Counted from the first letter of the stretch, positions 6,432-13,861 are shown. The stretch is 20,417 bases of DNA from an uncultured Allobaculum sp. (GCA_910577085.1 CAJTLE010000041.1:1-20417), one strand, 5' to 3'. Notes: a model not told the origin generated them from the letters alone. Translations and numbers: made by a program.

Positions 6432-7562
6432 GTGAAAAATCCCTGCACCAACGGAATGAAACTGATCAGTCGCTATCATAAAGATCAGGCCAAAGCACTC
6501 AAAGCCTGGTTTGAATTGAATAATCCTTCTCAAAAGACTGAGTCAACGGATTTGGACCCATCTTTGTCCCCTGCACAAAACATAGAGCAGGAAGAGGGGA
6601 AAGAGAAGGCACAGACAAAAAAAGCAAAAGAGGCTTTTGATCCGGCTTTTTCGACTCTGTTATTTGAAGATCGAATTTTTACTCTGCCAAACAATGCAGA
6701 TCTCGTCTTTGGTAAGGCACTGCCTGATTCTGTAGATCTGATCATGGATCGCAAAGACTTGCCTAAAGCAGACTGGCAGGTCTTTGAAAACTGTCCGCAT
6801 GCCAATCCCTGGATTTTACCGGTTGACCGATTTGACCCGGCACTGGCGGCGTTGAAAGACAATGAGGGGCTGGTTCGGACGCACGTTTTGATGAATACAT
6901 CCATGATTGATGAAAAGTGGTGTCGCCCGGCTTTAAAACGTCTCATTGCACCGGAAGATGAAGTCTGTGTTCTGGCTTTCAGCTTCTTTGATGATACGAA
7001 AAACCTTGCGGACTGGAACAAACAATATAAGAAGGGGCAGGGAATCTGGTATCGATCCAATACCGATGTGTTCTTCTGGTATGGGCTTAAGGAAAATCAG
7101 GTTCACTGGGTCAATTACTTCACGGATGATTCCATCAAGATGCAGGATGCGATTCGAAACTCCAATATTCTGCTTCTGACAGGCGGGGCACCGGACCTGA
7201 TGATGAAACGGATCCGGGAAAAGAAACTGAAAAATGTATTGAAAGACTATCAGGGACTCATTATCGGATATTCCGCTGGAGCCATGGTTCAGCTGGCCGA
7301 TTATCACATCACGCCGGATGAAGATTATCCGGAATTCTCCTGGCAGAAAGGGATTGGCTGGCTGGAAGATTTTGATGTCGAAGTCCATTACCATCATTCA
7401 CGAATTCAAAAAGAAGGCATGAATCAGGCCTATGCCGCAAAGCCTAAACCGATTTATGCCATTGAAGAACAGGGCGGTATGATTGTCGATCCCGATGGAT
7501 CGAAGAGCTTCTTTGGAAAAGTAGAATGCTTCGATGAACACCACCCTGATTATGGATTTTGA
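6432..7562 (+). CDS. Peptidase S51 / dipeptidase E-like protein with extra N-terminal region
   Basis: The C-terminal two thirds resemble peptidase family S51 (dipeptidase E and cyanophycinase relatives, class I glutamine amidotransferase-like fold). LLLTGGAPDLM (near residues 248-258) and IIGYSAGAM (near 277-285) match the fold, and the serine of GYSAGA is the expected nucleophile. A histidine-rich segment VEVHYHHSRI follows near 315-324. The first 140 residues are not recognised. They include an acidic, lysine-rich linker (about 30-68), and the total of 376 residues exceeds the usual 200-250. The start is unclear. GTG 6432 is the earliest standard start in frame but has no ribosome binding site, ATG 6456 is the next, and the strong AAAGGAGGT at 6387-6395 points to a start near 6398-6405, where this frame offers only ATC. 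Likely cytoplasmic, since no signal peptide is seen. Function beyond the fold is uncertain. Confidence 0.7.
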   Translation: MKNPCTNGMKLISRYHKDQAKALKAWFELNNPSQKTESTDLDPSLSPAQNIEQEEGKEKAQTKKAKEAFDPAFSTLLFEDRIFTLPNNADLVFGKALPDSVDLIMDRKDLPKADWQVFENCPHANPWILPVDRFDPALAALKDNEGLVRTHVLMNTSMIDEKWCRPALKRLIAPEDEVCVLAFSFFDDTKNLADWNKQYKKGQGIWYRSNTDVFFWYGLKENQVHWVNYFTDDSIKMQDAIRNSNILLLTGGAPDLMMKRIREKKLKNVLKDYQGLIIGYSAGAMVQLADYHITPDEDYPEFSWQKGIGWLEDFDVEVHYHHSRIQKEGMNQAYAAKPKPIYAIEEQGGMIVDPDGSKSFFGKVECFDEHHPDYGF

Positions 7563-7672
7563 GTTGTTTTCCAATGATCCTGCTCATCTCTTTTGACAGG
7601 CAGTGGGAATGCTGAGGGATGAAAACAGACCACTGATTTTGGAAAGCAAAATGACCATGTTTGAGAGTGAAA

Positions 7673-7876
7673 ATGTCTGACAGGGACGAACATTTTACTC
7701 AAAATCAGCTTTTGTATCGGCATTTCTGTGCCAGAATTCTGATGCAGGAGCTGCTGCAGACCTGTCAAATCAAAGAGATTCCGGGCAGATTCAGCCAAAA
7801 TTTCCCATCCAACAAAGATCTGGCCAAAAATGTTGAAGGTGGGGAAGTGTGTGAAGAATTGCAGAATGTGATTTGA
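7673..7876 (+). CDS. Doubtful small ORF
   Basis: The frame from ATG 7673 gives 67 residues, or 71 from TTG 7661, and matches nothing I recognise. It has no membrane segment or known motif. The ribosome binding site is weak (GAGAGTG a few bases upstream). It lies between the S51-like gene and the terminator at 7962-7990 on the same strand, which allows cotranscription. It could equally be untranslated spacer. Confidence 0.25.
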   Translation: MSDRDEHFTQNQLLYRHFCARILMQELLQTCQIKEIPGRFSQNFPSNKDLAKNVEGGEVCEELQNVI

Positions 7877-7961
7877 ATACTTAGTGGGCAAAAAACTGGC
7901 GAAAAGGTTAAATGACTGTAAATAAAGTCAAATGCACTATTTATTGGACACATCAATAAAA

Positions 7962-7990
7962 ATGCTATCCGTCTGGATGGCGTTTTTTTT
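7962..7990 (+). terminator. Terminator closing the S51-like transcript
   Basis: ATGCTATCC (7962-7970) pairs with GGATGGCGT (7975-7983), two G-U pairs, around a GTCT loop, followed by a run of eight T. Confidence 0.9.
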
Positions 7991-8090
7991 GATGTCCTCT
8001 TGATTGTCAGGAAACTGGATGGAATGTATGCATCATCCTTTGAAAGTTGAGAGGGGTTTTGTATCCTATAAGTGCCTGAAGCGGATAGAC

Positions 8091-8121
8091 AAATAAAAAG
8101 GCTCCTGGATCAGGAACCTTT
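8091..8121 (-). terminator. Terminator of spx
   Basis: AAAGG and TCCTG (8097-8107) pair with CAGGA and CCTTT (8111-8121), with one internal mismatch. On the minus strand the stem runs into TTTTTATTT. It lies about 35 bases past the spx stop. Confidence 0.8.
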
Positions 8122-8154
8122 ATATTTATGAATTCGGGATGTGGATTGTAAGGG

Positions 8155-8598
8155 TTACAGGTTACGGGTAACAGAGCTTAAAGACAGGTCAGCTGAAATG
8201 ATAGAAGCTTCGATCCGGTTGAGTTCGTCTTTGCGGCGGGATACTGGAACCATAGCTGTGATTTCATCATCGTCATAACCAACAACCATGTTGCGTTCGC
8301 TGAGCATAATCGGTCGTTTTAAAATAGAAGGGTTACGCTGGATAAAACGGGTGAGCTGGGCGATCGACATGTCATCCAGGTTGTCTTTTAATGTGAGATA
8401 CGCTTTTGAGCGAGTCGAAATGATGTCTTCTGTTCCGTTTTCGCAACGGGAAAGCAGATATTTGATTTCAGCTTCGGACAATAAGTTGGAGAAAATGTTC
8501 TTCTCGACGAAATTGATGTGGTTGTCCTCGAGCCATTTTTTGGCTTTGCGGCAGCTTGCGCATCCTGGTGAAGTGTAAAACAATACGGCATTATTCAT
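8155..8598 (-). CDS. spx: Spx-family transcriptional regulator
   Basis: Spx binds the alpha subunit C-terminal domain of RNA polymerase and reprograms transcription under thiol (disulfide) stress. The sequence follows the family closely: FYTSPGCASCRKAKKWLE with the redox pair Cys13 and Cys16, NIFSNLLSEAEIKYLL, GTEDIISTRSKAY (55-67), then LKRPIMLSERNMVVGYDDDEI, with Arg95 in the RPI motif. The length of 147 exceeds the usual 131 or so. The last 25 residues (from about 122) do not look like the Bacillus tail, and they end in ...SSVTRNL instead of the LAN-type end known to be read by ClpXP. GGAGGA lies six bases before ATG (minus), and the promoter at 8668-8697 and terminator at 8091-8121 make it a single-gene unit. 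The closely related ArsC-like oxidoreductases are the alternative, but the conserved STRS and RPI segments favour Spx. Confidence 0.92.
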   Translation of the reverse strand: MNNAVLFYTSPGCASCRKAKKWLEDNHINFVEKNIFSNLLSEAEIKYLLSRCENGTEDIISTRSKAYLTLKDNLDDMSIAQLTRFIQRNPSILKRPIMLSERNMVVGYDDDEITAMVPVSRRKDELNRIEASIISADLSLSSVTRNL

Positions 8599-8667
8599 AA
8601 ATTTTCCTCCAAAACTTTCCTAAGTTTGTGAATTGATTTTGTGATTGTCTTTCTTAATTACATCTTT

Positions 8668-8697
8668 ATCTTAGACCTTACTCGGGTAAAGATGCAA
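8668..8697 (-). promoter_or_regulatory. Promoter of spx with a spacer inverted repeat
   Basis: On the minus strand TTGCAT (plus 8692-8697) and TAAGAT (plus 8668-8673) are 18 bases apart. The spacer holds an imperfect dyad CCTTAC-TCGG-GTAAAG (plus 8676-8691, approximate), well placed for a repressor. The operator reading is inference. Confidence 0.6.
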
Positions 8698-8699
8698 TA

Positions 8700-9215
8700 A
8701 CTTTTTTGAAATATTTATATTATTTCGTTATCTTTTAGGTGACGATATCCGCTTTATCTAAAGACATACAGAAGATTTATATCTGAAAAGTATGATAAAG
8801 CAAAGCAAATAACTTTACAAAATTCGTTAAAATCATATTAAAAAGATCTGTATAAAACTAATCTTTTGTATGAAAAAATCTCATAAAATGTGATGAGAGG
8901 TATCTTTTGAATCTTACCAAAATCTCTTTATATATAGGTTCGATAACTCTTCTTTCTCTCAGATTTTTACTGCTGTTAAAAACAGAGCGATTTATTCATA
9001 AGTCCCGTGCATGCAATAAAAATTTGTTTTAATTGTTTCAGAAATTAAGAAAATATAAAAACAAAATGACTGAGATTATTGGGATCAAAACGGCAGAACC
9101 AGCGCAAATCAAATGCCATCTGCCTGCAGCTTTTTTAAAGCGTGCTCTTTGATCAAAAGAAAGTATGCCCGATTCTTATTGAATGAACATTAAGTCTGGA
9201 AAACAGATGCGTAAG
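8700..9215. other. AT-rich gene-free stretch upstream of spx
   Basis: No protein gene is visible on either strand. Minor structures are GGCAGA (9092-9097) with TCTGCC (9119-9124), and a T run at 9131-9136. A possible -10 TATAAA is at 9054-9059 with TTGTTT 15 bases upstream. It ends in the orphan terminator at 9220-9247, so an unannotated small RNA is possible. Confidence 0.45.
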
Positions 9216-9219
9216 ATTC

Positions 9220-9247
9220 GAAGATCCATTGGGGGTCTTCTTTTTTT
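9220..9247 (+). terminator. Orphan plus-strand terminator
   Basis: GAAGATCC (9220-9227) pairs with GGGTCTTC (9233-9240), one G-U pair, around a short loop, followed by TTTTTTT. The nearest plus-strand gene upstream ends more than 1.2 kb away and already has its own terminator. Confidence 0.85.
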
Positions 9248-9300
9248 CTGCCTGCATCCAGAATCCATCCTGATTCAGATCAACAAGATCAGGTTTCTCG

Positions 9301-9346
9301 ATCAGATTTCTTTATCAGATTTCTTTATCAGATTTCTTTATCAGAT
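9301..9346. repeat. 13-bp tandem repeat, three and a half copies
   Basis: ATCAGATTTCTTT is repeated exactly at 9301-9313, 9314-9326 and 9327-9339, followed by ATCAGAT (9340-9346). Related GATCAG words flank it on both sides. It is non-coding. Confidence 0.95.
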
Positions 9347-9746
9347 CAGGTCAGATCGATCAGCCTGGTCTTCTTTGTTTTGCATTTTCGTGTTTCTTTA
9401 ACTGTCGGCATTTTTTTGATCTGCCGATTGTCAGAGTATCGGCCCACTGCGCCTGATTGTGTTGATTTTTGGCCCTTTCAGTTTTGAAAGCTCTAAGATG
9501 GCGACGGATTTTCCAGAAGGAAAACCGGTTGTAAGGCATAGGTCAGCTCGCAGAAGATGGGGGTGAGGTATTGCGGCCTCTAAAATCTTTGAAAATCGGT
9601 CAATTATGGTACGTTGATGGCAAAGGTTGGAGAAACAGATTGAAATGTAAATCTAATTCGGTAAAATTACTGGACAAAGCACCGAAAAGTCACAATAGAA
9701 AACCGGAAAATTTGGTTTGTTATGTTCAGCCGGGAACTTTTGCCTT
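9347..9746. other. Spacer before the Fic gene
   Basis: No supported gene. GCCGAT (9423-9428) can pair either with the upstream TCGGCA (9405-9410) or with the downstream ATCGGC (9438-9443), giving two exclusive small hairpins. A 66-codon frame beginning TTG 9571 runs through the Fic promoter and is not supported. Confidence 0.4.
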
Positions 9747-9752
9747 TATAAT
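9725..9752 (+). promoter_or_regulatory. Probable promoter of the Fic gene
   Basis: A consensus TATAAT at 9747-9752 has only a poor -35 candidate (TTCAGC, 9725-9730) at a 16-base distance. The start codon follows 31 bases later. Confidence 0.5.
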
Positions 9753-9783
9753 GATGCTTAGAGTTATTTAAGGAGAAAATGAT

Positions 9784-10470
9784 ATGGATGTTCGAGATTT
9801 ATTGAAAAACAACCAGAGCTACTACGAAGATTTTATGACCCGCGCGATTTATAACTCCAACGCGCTCGAAGGAAGCACTCTGACAAAGAATGAAACCTAT
9901 GCACTGACTTTCGATTCCAACCACTGCCCGATCAATGCCAATGCCAAAGAAATTCATCAGGCAATCAACCATAAAAAAGCCTTGGGAATCATGCTGGATC
10001 GTGTCAGCCACAACGTTCCATTAACTGAAGAGTTCTTAATTATGGAAAACGATGCCGTCAATGAAAATATTCTGTTTGGCGGTGCCTATCGTGAAGATCC
10101 GGCTCATGTATCCGGTTCGACAAAAGTTTTCCCAGGACCAGATGAAATTGACGACTTCCTGCAGGACTTCATCCGCCGCTACAACGAATTCGTTGAAAAT
10201 GGCTTCACGATGGAAGATGTTGCCGATCTGCACATTCAGTTTGAAAATATTCATCCATTCACAGATGGAAACGGACGGACAGGCCGTATCCTGATCAACT
10301 CTATGCTGATCAGTGCTGGACAGGCTCCAATCGTCATTCCTCTGGATATGCGTAACGACTACATTAAAATGCTGGAAACCAACAATGTAAAAAGCATGGC
10401 CGAGGCTTTCCGTGCTCTTCAGGCTCATGAAGAAGAACGCGCTGAAAATTTCGCTTCTCTTGGAGAATAG
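9784..10470 (+). CDS. Fic domain protein, class II (N-terminal inhibitory motif)
   Basis: Fic proteins transfer AMP (sometimes other nucleotide moieties) from a nucleotide to a hydroxyl of a target protein. The signature HPFTDGNGRTGR lies at residues 157-168, with His157 as the base, Asp161 for metal binding and the GNGR anion hole. The flap SGSTKVFPGP lies at 110-119. Residues 25-30 (SNALEG) fit the inhibitory pattern (S/T)xxxE(G/N), with Glu29 expected to block ATP binding. Being ahead of the core, this makes it class II, self-restrained. At 228 residues it is a compact Fic without a wing domain. AAGGAG lies eight bases before ATG 9784. It is a single gene, with its own terminator at 10497. 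No antitoxin gene adjoins it, which is expected because the inhibitor is built in. Targets are unknown. Confidence 0.93.
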   Translation: MDVRDLLKNNQSYYEDFMTRAIYNSNALEGSTLTKNETYALTFDSNHCPINANAKEIHQAINHKKALGIMLDRVSHNVPLTEEFLIMENDAVNENILFGGAYREDPAHVSGSTKVFPGPDEIDDFLQDFIRRYNEFVENGFTMEDVADLHIQFENIHPFTDGNGRTGRILINSMLISAGQAPIVIPLDMRNDYIKMLETNNVKSMAEAFRALQAHEEERAENFASLGE

Positions 10471-10496
10471 AAAGAATAGAAGAACCGATAAAAGAC

Positions 10497-10525
10497 AAAG
10501 GCAGTCATTGACTGTCTTTCTTTTT
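10497..10525 (+). terminator. Terminator of the Fic gene
   Basis: AAAGGCAGTC (10497-10506) pairs with GACTGTCTTT (10510-10519), one G-U pair, around a 3-base loop, followed by CTTTTT. Confidence 0.88.
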
Positions 10526-10610
10526 GGCTGGCCGTCTTTGAAAAAGGACGGAACGGCTCGCTCAAGATGTTATTTAATCCCTGCTCTTACAGGGAAGAAG
10601 GAGGAAACCG

Positions 10611-11066
10611 ATGTTAGAACCAGGAACTCTGGCTCCGGAATTCACATTGCCAGACCAGAATGGAAATCCCGTCTCCTTATCTGATTTTCGAGGTCAGAAA
10701 GTGATTCTCTATTTTTATCCCAAAGACAACACAAGTGGGTGCACAAAACAGGCGTGTGCCTATCGGGATGCATATCCACAGTTTCTTGAGAAGCATGCCA
10801 AAGTCATTGGCATCTCCAAAGATACCGTGCGCTCTCATGCCAACTTCGAAAAGAAGTACGAACTTCCATTTACGCTGTTGGCCGATCCGGAGCGCAAGGT
10901 GCTCGGGGCCTATGACGTACTCAAAGAAAAAACGATGTACGGCAAGAAGGTCATGGGGACTGTGCGTACGACCTATCTGATCGATGAAAACGGTAAAATT
11001 GAGAAGGCTTACGAAAAGGTAAAACCTGAACAAGATTACGAGATTCTTCTGGCGGATCTAGGATAA
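10611..11066 (+). CDS. bcp: Thioredoxin-dependent peroxiredoxin (Bcp/PrxQ)
   Basis: This 151-residue cytoplasmic enzyme reduces hydrogen peroxide and organic hydroperoxides using thioredoxin. It has the AhpC/TSA-type thioredoxin fold. LYFYPKDNTSGCTKQAC (33-49) carries the peroxidatic Cys44 and, five residues on, the resolving Cys49, the arrangement of the PrxQ subfamily. VIGISKDT and PFTLLADPE follow as expected, and GTVRTTYLIDENGKI closes the sheet. The length is typical. AAGGAGG lies six bases before ATG 10611. Just upstream of that site is a small hairpin, CCCTG (10579-10583) with CAGGG (10590-10594), of unknown meaning. A strong terminator follows 90 bases after the stop. No clear promoter could be drawn between the Fic terminator and this gene. 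The role fits the nearby spx gene as stress defence. Confidence 0.94.
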   Translation: MLEPGTLAPEFTLPDQNGNPVSLSDFRGQKVILYFYPKDNTSGCTKQACAYRDAYPQFLEKHAKVIGISKDTVRSHANFEKKYELPFTLLADPERKVLGAYDVLKEKTMYGKKVMGTVRTTYLIDENGKIEKAYEKVKPEQDYEILLADLG

Positions 11067-11154
11067 AAATGACCAAAAAAAGTAAAGATCTCTGGCTATT
11101 CTCTGGATTTCTGATCTACCTTTAGTCTGTGCCTGAACAGAAAAAGAACTGAAC

Positions 11155-11195
11155 TGCGACCCTTTGCTTCAAGCATAAAAGGGTCGCATTTTTTT
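11155..11195 (+). terminator. Terminator of bcp
   Basis: TGCGACCCTTT (11155-11165) pairs perfectly with AAAGGGTCGCA (11178-11188), followed by a run of seven T. Confidence 0.93.
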
Positions 11196-11251
11196 GTGGG
11201 TGAAAAATAAGCGGCGAATGAAAAGAGAGGAAAATCAGGATGTCGGAAGTA

Positions 11252-11260
11252 TGTTAGAAT
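11252..11260 (+). promoter_or_regulatory. Extended -10 promoter of pfkA
   Basis: TGTTAGAAT (11252-11260) is an extended -10 element. No good -35 is found at the expected distance. Confidence 0.5.
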
Positions 11261-11273
11261 TAGGACAACAAAG

Positions 11274-11315
11274 CAGATCGCAGGGCTATTCCTGCGATTC
11301 ATATCTGAGGATCTG
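11274..11315 (+). promoter_or_regulatory. Hairpin in the pfkA leader
   Basis: ATCGCAGG (11277-11284) pairs perfectly with CCTGCGAT (11291-11298) around a 6-base loop. CAGATC (11274-11279) can instead pair with GATCTG (11310-11315), so two folds exclude each other in part. There is no T tract. It may stabilise or tune the mRNA; function is inference. Confidence 0.4.
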
Positions 11316-11334
11316 AAAAGACGGAGGACTAAAG

Positions 11335-12297
11335 ATGATTAAAAGAATCGGTGTTCTGACTTCCGGTGGCGACTCTCCTGGAATGAATGCGGCTGTACGG
11401 GCAATTACCCGTATCGGAATCAATGCAGGACTGGAAGTTTTTGGCATTTATAACGGATACAAAGGAATGGTAGAAGGTTACATTGAACCTTTGACAACTG
11501 AATCCGTGAGTGAGATTCTGACACGCGGCGGAACTGTACTTGGATCTGCCCGTCTGCCGGAGTTCAAAGATATTGAAGTACGAAAAAAAGCGATTAAACA
11601 GTTGCAGCGCCGCGGCATTGAAGCGGTCGTTGTAATTGGCGGCGACGGCTCCTATCGCGGCGCCCTCGAACTTACCCATATGGGAATTAACTGTATCGGA
11701 TTACCTGGTACAATTGATAATGACATTACTTGCACAGATTATACGATCGGCTTTATGACCGCACTTGAAACCGTTGTTGATGCGGTCGATAAACTGCGTG
11801 ACACCTCTAACTCCCATCACCGTTGCTCCATTGTTGAAGTAATGGGCAACCGCTGCGGAGATCTGGCTTTATGGTCGGGCATCGCATGCGGTGCGGAAAT
11901 CGTAGTCACCAGTGAAAGCGGATTCGATGAACAGGATATTCTGGATCGTCTTCGTGATCTCGATCAGATCAAGAAGAAAAAACACGCAATCGTGATTATT
12001 TCTGAAAAGATCACGGATGTTCACCAGTTTGCCAAACGCGTTACCCTCAATACCGGATTCTCCGGACGGGCAACTGTTCTTGGCCACATCCAGCGTGGTG
12101 GATCTCCATGTCCATTCGACCGTATGCTCGCCAGCCAGATGGGCGAAAAAGCGATCGACCTTCTGATGCAGGGAATCGGTGGCCAATGCGTAGCGATCAG
12201 AGACAATCAGATCGTAGCTTATCCAATTGAACGAGCATTAGTGATGCCTTCTTCCTCGAAAAAGCCTCTGACAAACTTGTTTGAGCGTCTGGGATAA
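11335..12297 (+). CDS. pfkA: ATP-dependent 6-phosphofructokinase
   Basis: PfkA phosphorylates fructose 6-phosphate to fructose 1,6-bisphosphate, the committed step of glycolysis, in the cytoplasm. The 320-residue length and motifs are those of the short bacterial form: TSGGDSPGMNA (10-20) for ATP binding, GGDGS (102-106), and PGTIDND (124-130) with the catalytic Asp128. HHRCSIVEVMG (161-171) follows, and FSGRATVLGHIQRGG near the C-terminal part binds the sugar phosphate and effector. The residue after VEVMG is Asn172 followed by Arg, where the common pattern has Arg directly after MG. This may be lineage variation. GGAGG sits seven bases before ATG 11335. pyk follows in the same direction after 68 bases with its own promoter and no terminator between, so both coupled and separate transcription are possible. 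Confidence 0.97.
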   Translation: MIKRIGVLTSGGDSPGMNAAVRAITRIGINAGLEVFGIYNGYKGMVEGYIEPLTTESVSEILTRGGTVLGSARLPEFKDIEVRKKAIKQLQRRGIEAVVVIGGDGSYRGALELTHMGINCIGLPGTIDNDITCTDYTIGFMTALETVVDAVDKLRDTSNSHHRCSIVEVMGNRCGDLALWSGIACGAEIVVTSESGFDEQDILDRLRDLDQIKKKKHAIVIISEKITDVHQFAKRVTLNTGFSGRATVLGHIQRGGSPCPFDRMLASQMGEKAIDLLMQGIGGQCVAIRDNQIVAYPIERALVMPSSSKKPLTNLFERLG

Positions 12298-12307
12298 AAG
12301 TCCGGAT

Positions 12308-12336
12308 TTGAGCAATTAAGATAAGCATGGTATAGA
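12308..12336 (+). promoter_or_regulatory. Promoter of pyk
   Basis: TTGAGC (12308-12313) and TATAGA (12331-12336) are exactly 17 bases apart in the short pfkA-pyk gap. Confidence 0.65.
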
Positions 12337-12365
12337 ATCGTTTTGAAATCAATCGAGGTATATAT

Positions 12366-13784
12366 ATGGACAAGAAAACAAAAGTTGTCTGCACTATCGG
12401 CCCTGCCAGTGAAGACAAAGAAATGATCAAAAAACTTGTGAACGAAGGCATGAATATCTGTCGTCTGAACTTCTCACACGGTGACTACTCCGAACACGGT
12501 GCCCGTATCGAGAAGATCCGCAATGTTTCGAAAGAACTCAAAAAACCGATCGGCATCATGCTGGATACAAAAGGTCCTGAAATCCGTCTGGGAGAATTCG
12601 AAAACGGCGGCGTTCAGTTCGAAAAAGGTGACGTTGTAACCATCGTCAACGACCCAACTGTAATGGGAACTCGCGAAACATTCGCAATCAACGTTCCTGA
12701 AGTCTTCAACGACGTAAAACCTGGTGACTTCATCCTGATGGATGATGGTAAAATGCGCGTTGACATCACTGAAGTTAACCGCGGCAAAGATTTCAAAGGT
12801 GTAGTTGCAAACCCACACTTCCTGAAATCCAAAAAAGGATGCAACCTGCCAGGAATCGTTCTCTCCATGCCATTCCTTTCCAAGAAGGATGAAGCTGACT
12901 TACGTTTCGGTGCACAGAACGACGTTGACTACATCGCATTAAGCTTTGTACGTCGTAAAGAAGATGTTCTTGCTGTTCGTGACATCCTGATCTCCGAAGG
13001 CAAAGACGATATTCAGATTTTCGCCAAAATCGAAAACCAGGAAGGTTTCGACAACCTGCGCGACATTCTTGAAGTCGCTGATGGTATCATGGTTGCCCGT
13101 GGTGACTTAGGTGTTAACGTTTCTCTGGAATACGTTCCAATCTACCAGAAACAGATGATCAAAGTCGCTAACGAAATGGGTAAACCAGTTATCACTGCTA
13201 CTCACATGCTTGAAAGTATGCAGGGTAACCCAAGACCTACTCGTGCCGAAGCCAGTGACGTTGCCAACGCCATCATGGATGGTACAGATGCCGTTATGAC
13301 TTCTGCAGAAACTGCAGCAGGTCTCTACCCAGCTGAAGCTGTACACACATTCACTAAGATTGCTGACGCAATCGAACCAATGATCGATTACAAGACCAGA
13401 CTTGCTGATGGAATTGCATCTTCCAACCGCAACATGTCCGACTCCATCGCCATTTCCGCAGCTGAAACTGCTCTGGCTATGGATATCAAGGCAATCGTTG
13501 CCTTCACTCAGTCCGGTCTGACCGCAAAACGTCTGGCTAAATTCCGTCCAGAAGCTCCAATCATCGCCGTTACTTTTGATGAAAAAGTTCAGCGTTCTCT
13601 GCTTCCAGTCTTCGGTGTTCAGCCTGTTGTAACTGATGTACAGAACACTCAGCAGAACGATGTTCAGCTGGCTCGCAATATTGCTCTGAAAAATGGACTC
13701 CATCATGGTGATAACATCATCGTTGTCGCTGGTTACCCAGTAGGTGCTGGTTCAACCAATATGATGAAAATCGTAACAGTCTAA
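12366..13784 (+). CDS. pyk: Pyruvate kinase
   Basis: Pyruvate kinase converts phosphoenolpyruvate and ADP to pyruvate and ATP, the last step of glycolysis. The 472-residue protein shows CRLNFSHG (32-39), MLDTKGPEIR (65-74), and the active-site strand IFAKIENQEGF with Lys221. MVARGDLGV (242-250) binds the metal, and ITATHMLESM (276-285) and PTRAEASDVANAIMDGTDAVM complete the barrel. It ends at the regulatory C domain and lacks the extra PEP-utiliser-like C-terminal domain found in Bacillus and its relatives. The codons look strongly biased to a few choices (for example GAA, AAA, GTT, GAC), more so than in neighbouring genes, as expected for a highly expressed enzyme. GAGG precedes ATG 12366 by seven bases. 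A strong terminator shared with the opposing amylase gene follows. Confidence 0.98.
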   Translation: MDKKTKVVCTIGPASEDKEMIKKLVNEGMNICRLNFSHGDYSEHGARIEKIRNVSKELKKPIGIMLDTKGPEIRLGEFENGGVQFEKGDVVTIVNDPTVMGTRETFAINVPEVFNDVKPGDFILMDDGKMRVDITEVNRGKDFKGVVANPHFLKSKKGCNLPGIVLSMPFLSKKDEADLRFGAQNDVDYIALSFVRRKEDVLAVRDILISEGKDDIQIFAKIENQEGFDNLRDILEVADGIMVARGDLGVNVSLEYVPIYQKQMIKVANEMGKPVITATHMLESMQGNPRPTRAEASDVANAIMDGTDAVMTSAETAAGLYPAEAVHTFTKIADAIEPMIDYKTRLADGIASSNRNMSDSIAISAAETALAMDIKAIVAFTQSGLTAKRLAKFRPEAPIIAVTFDEKVQRSLLPVFGVQPVVTDVQNTQQNDVQLARNIALKNGLHHGDNIIVVAGYPVGAGSTNMMKIVTV

Positions 13785-13804
13785 ATCACAACCCGTATAC
13801 AAAC

Positions 13805-13834
13805 AAAACCACGGCCTGATCACCGTGGTTTTTT
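13805..13834 (+). terminator. Bidirectional terminator between pyk and amylase
   Basis: AAAACCACGG (13805-13814) pairs with CCGTGGTTTT (13823-13832). T tracts lie on the plus side (TTTTTTC) and, more weakly, on the minus side (from the A run), so it can serve both convergent genes. Confidence 0.9.
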
Positions 13835-13861
13835 CTATGCCATTTTTCCTCTTTGCATTGG

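Noticed and set aside
9301..9346. CRISPR-like array
   Set aside because: The repeats are 13 bp and directly adjacent with no spacers, and no cas genes are present.
9571..9771. 66-codon plus frame with TTG start before the Fic gene
   Set aside because: Weak start, and it covers the Fic promoter; composition looks random.
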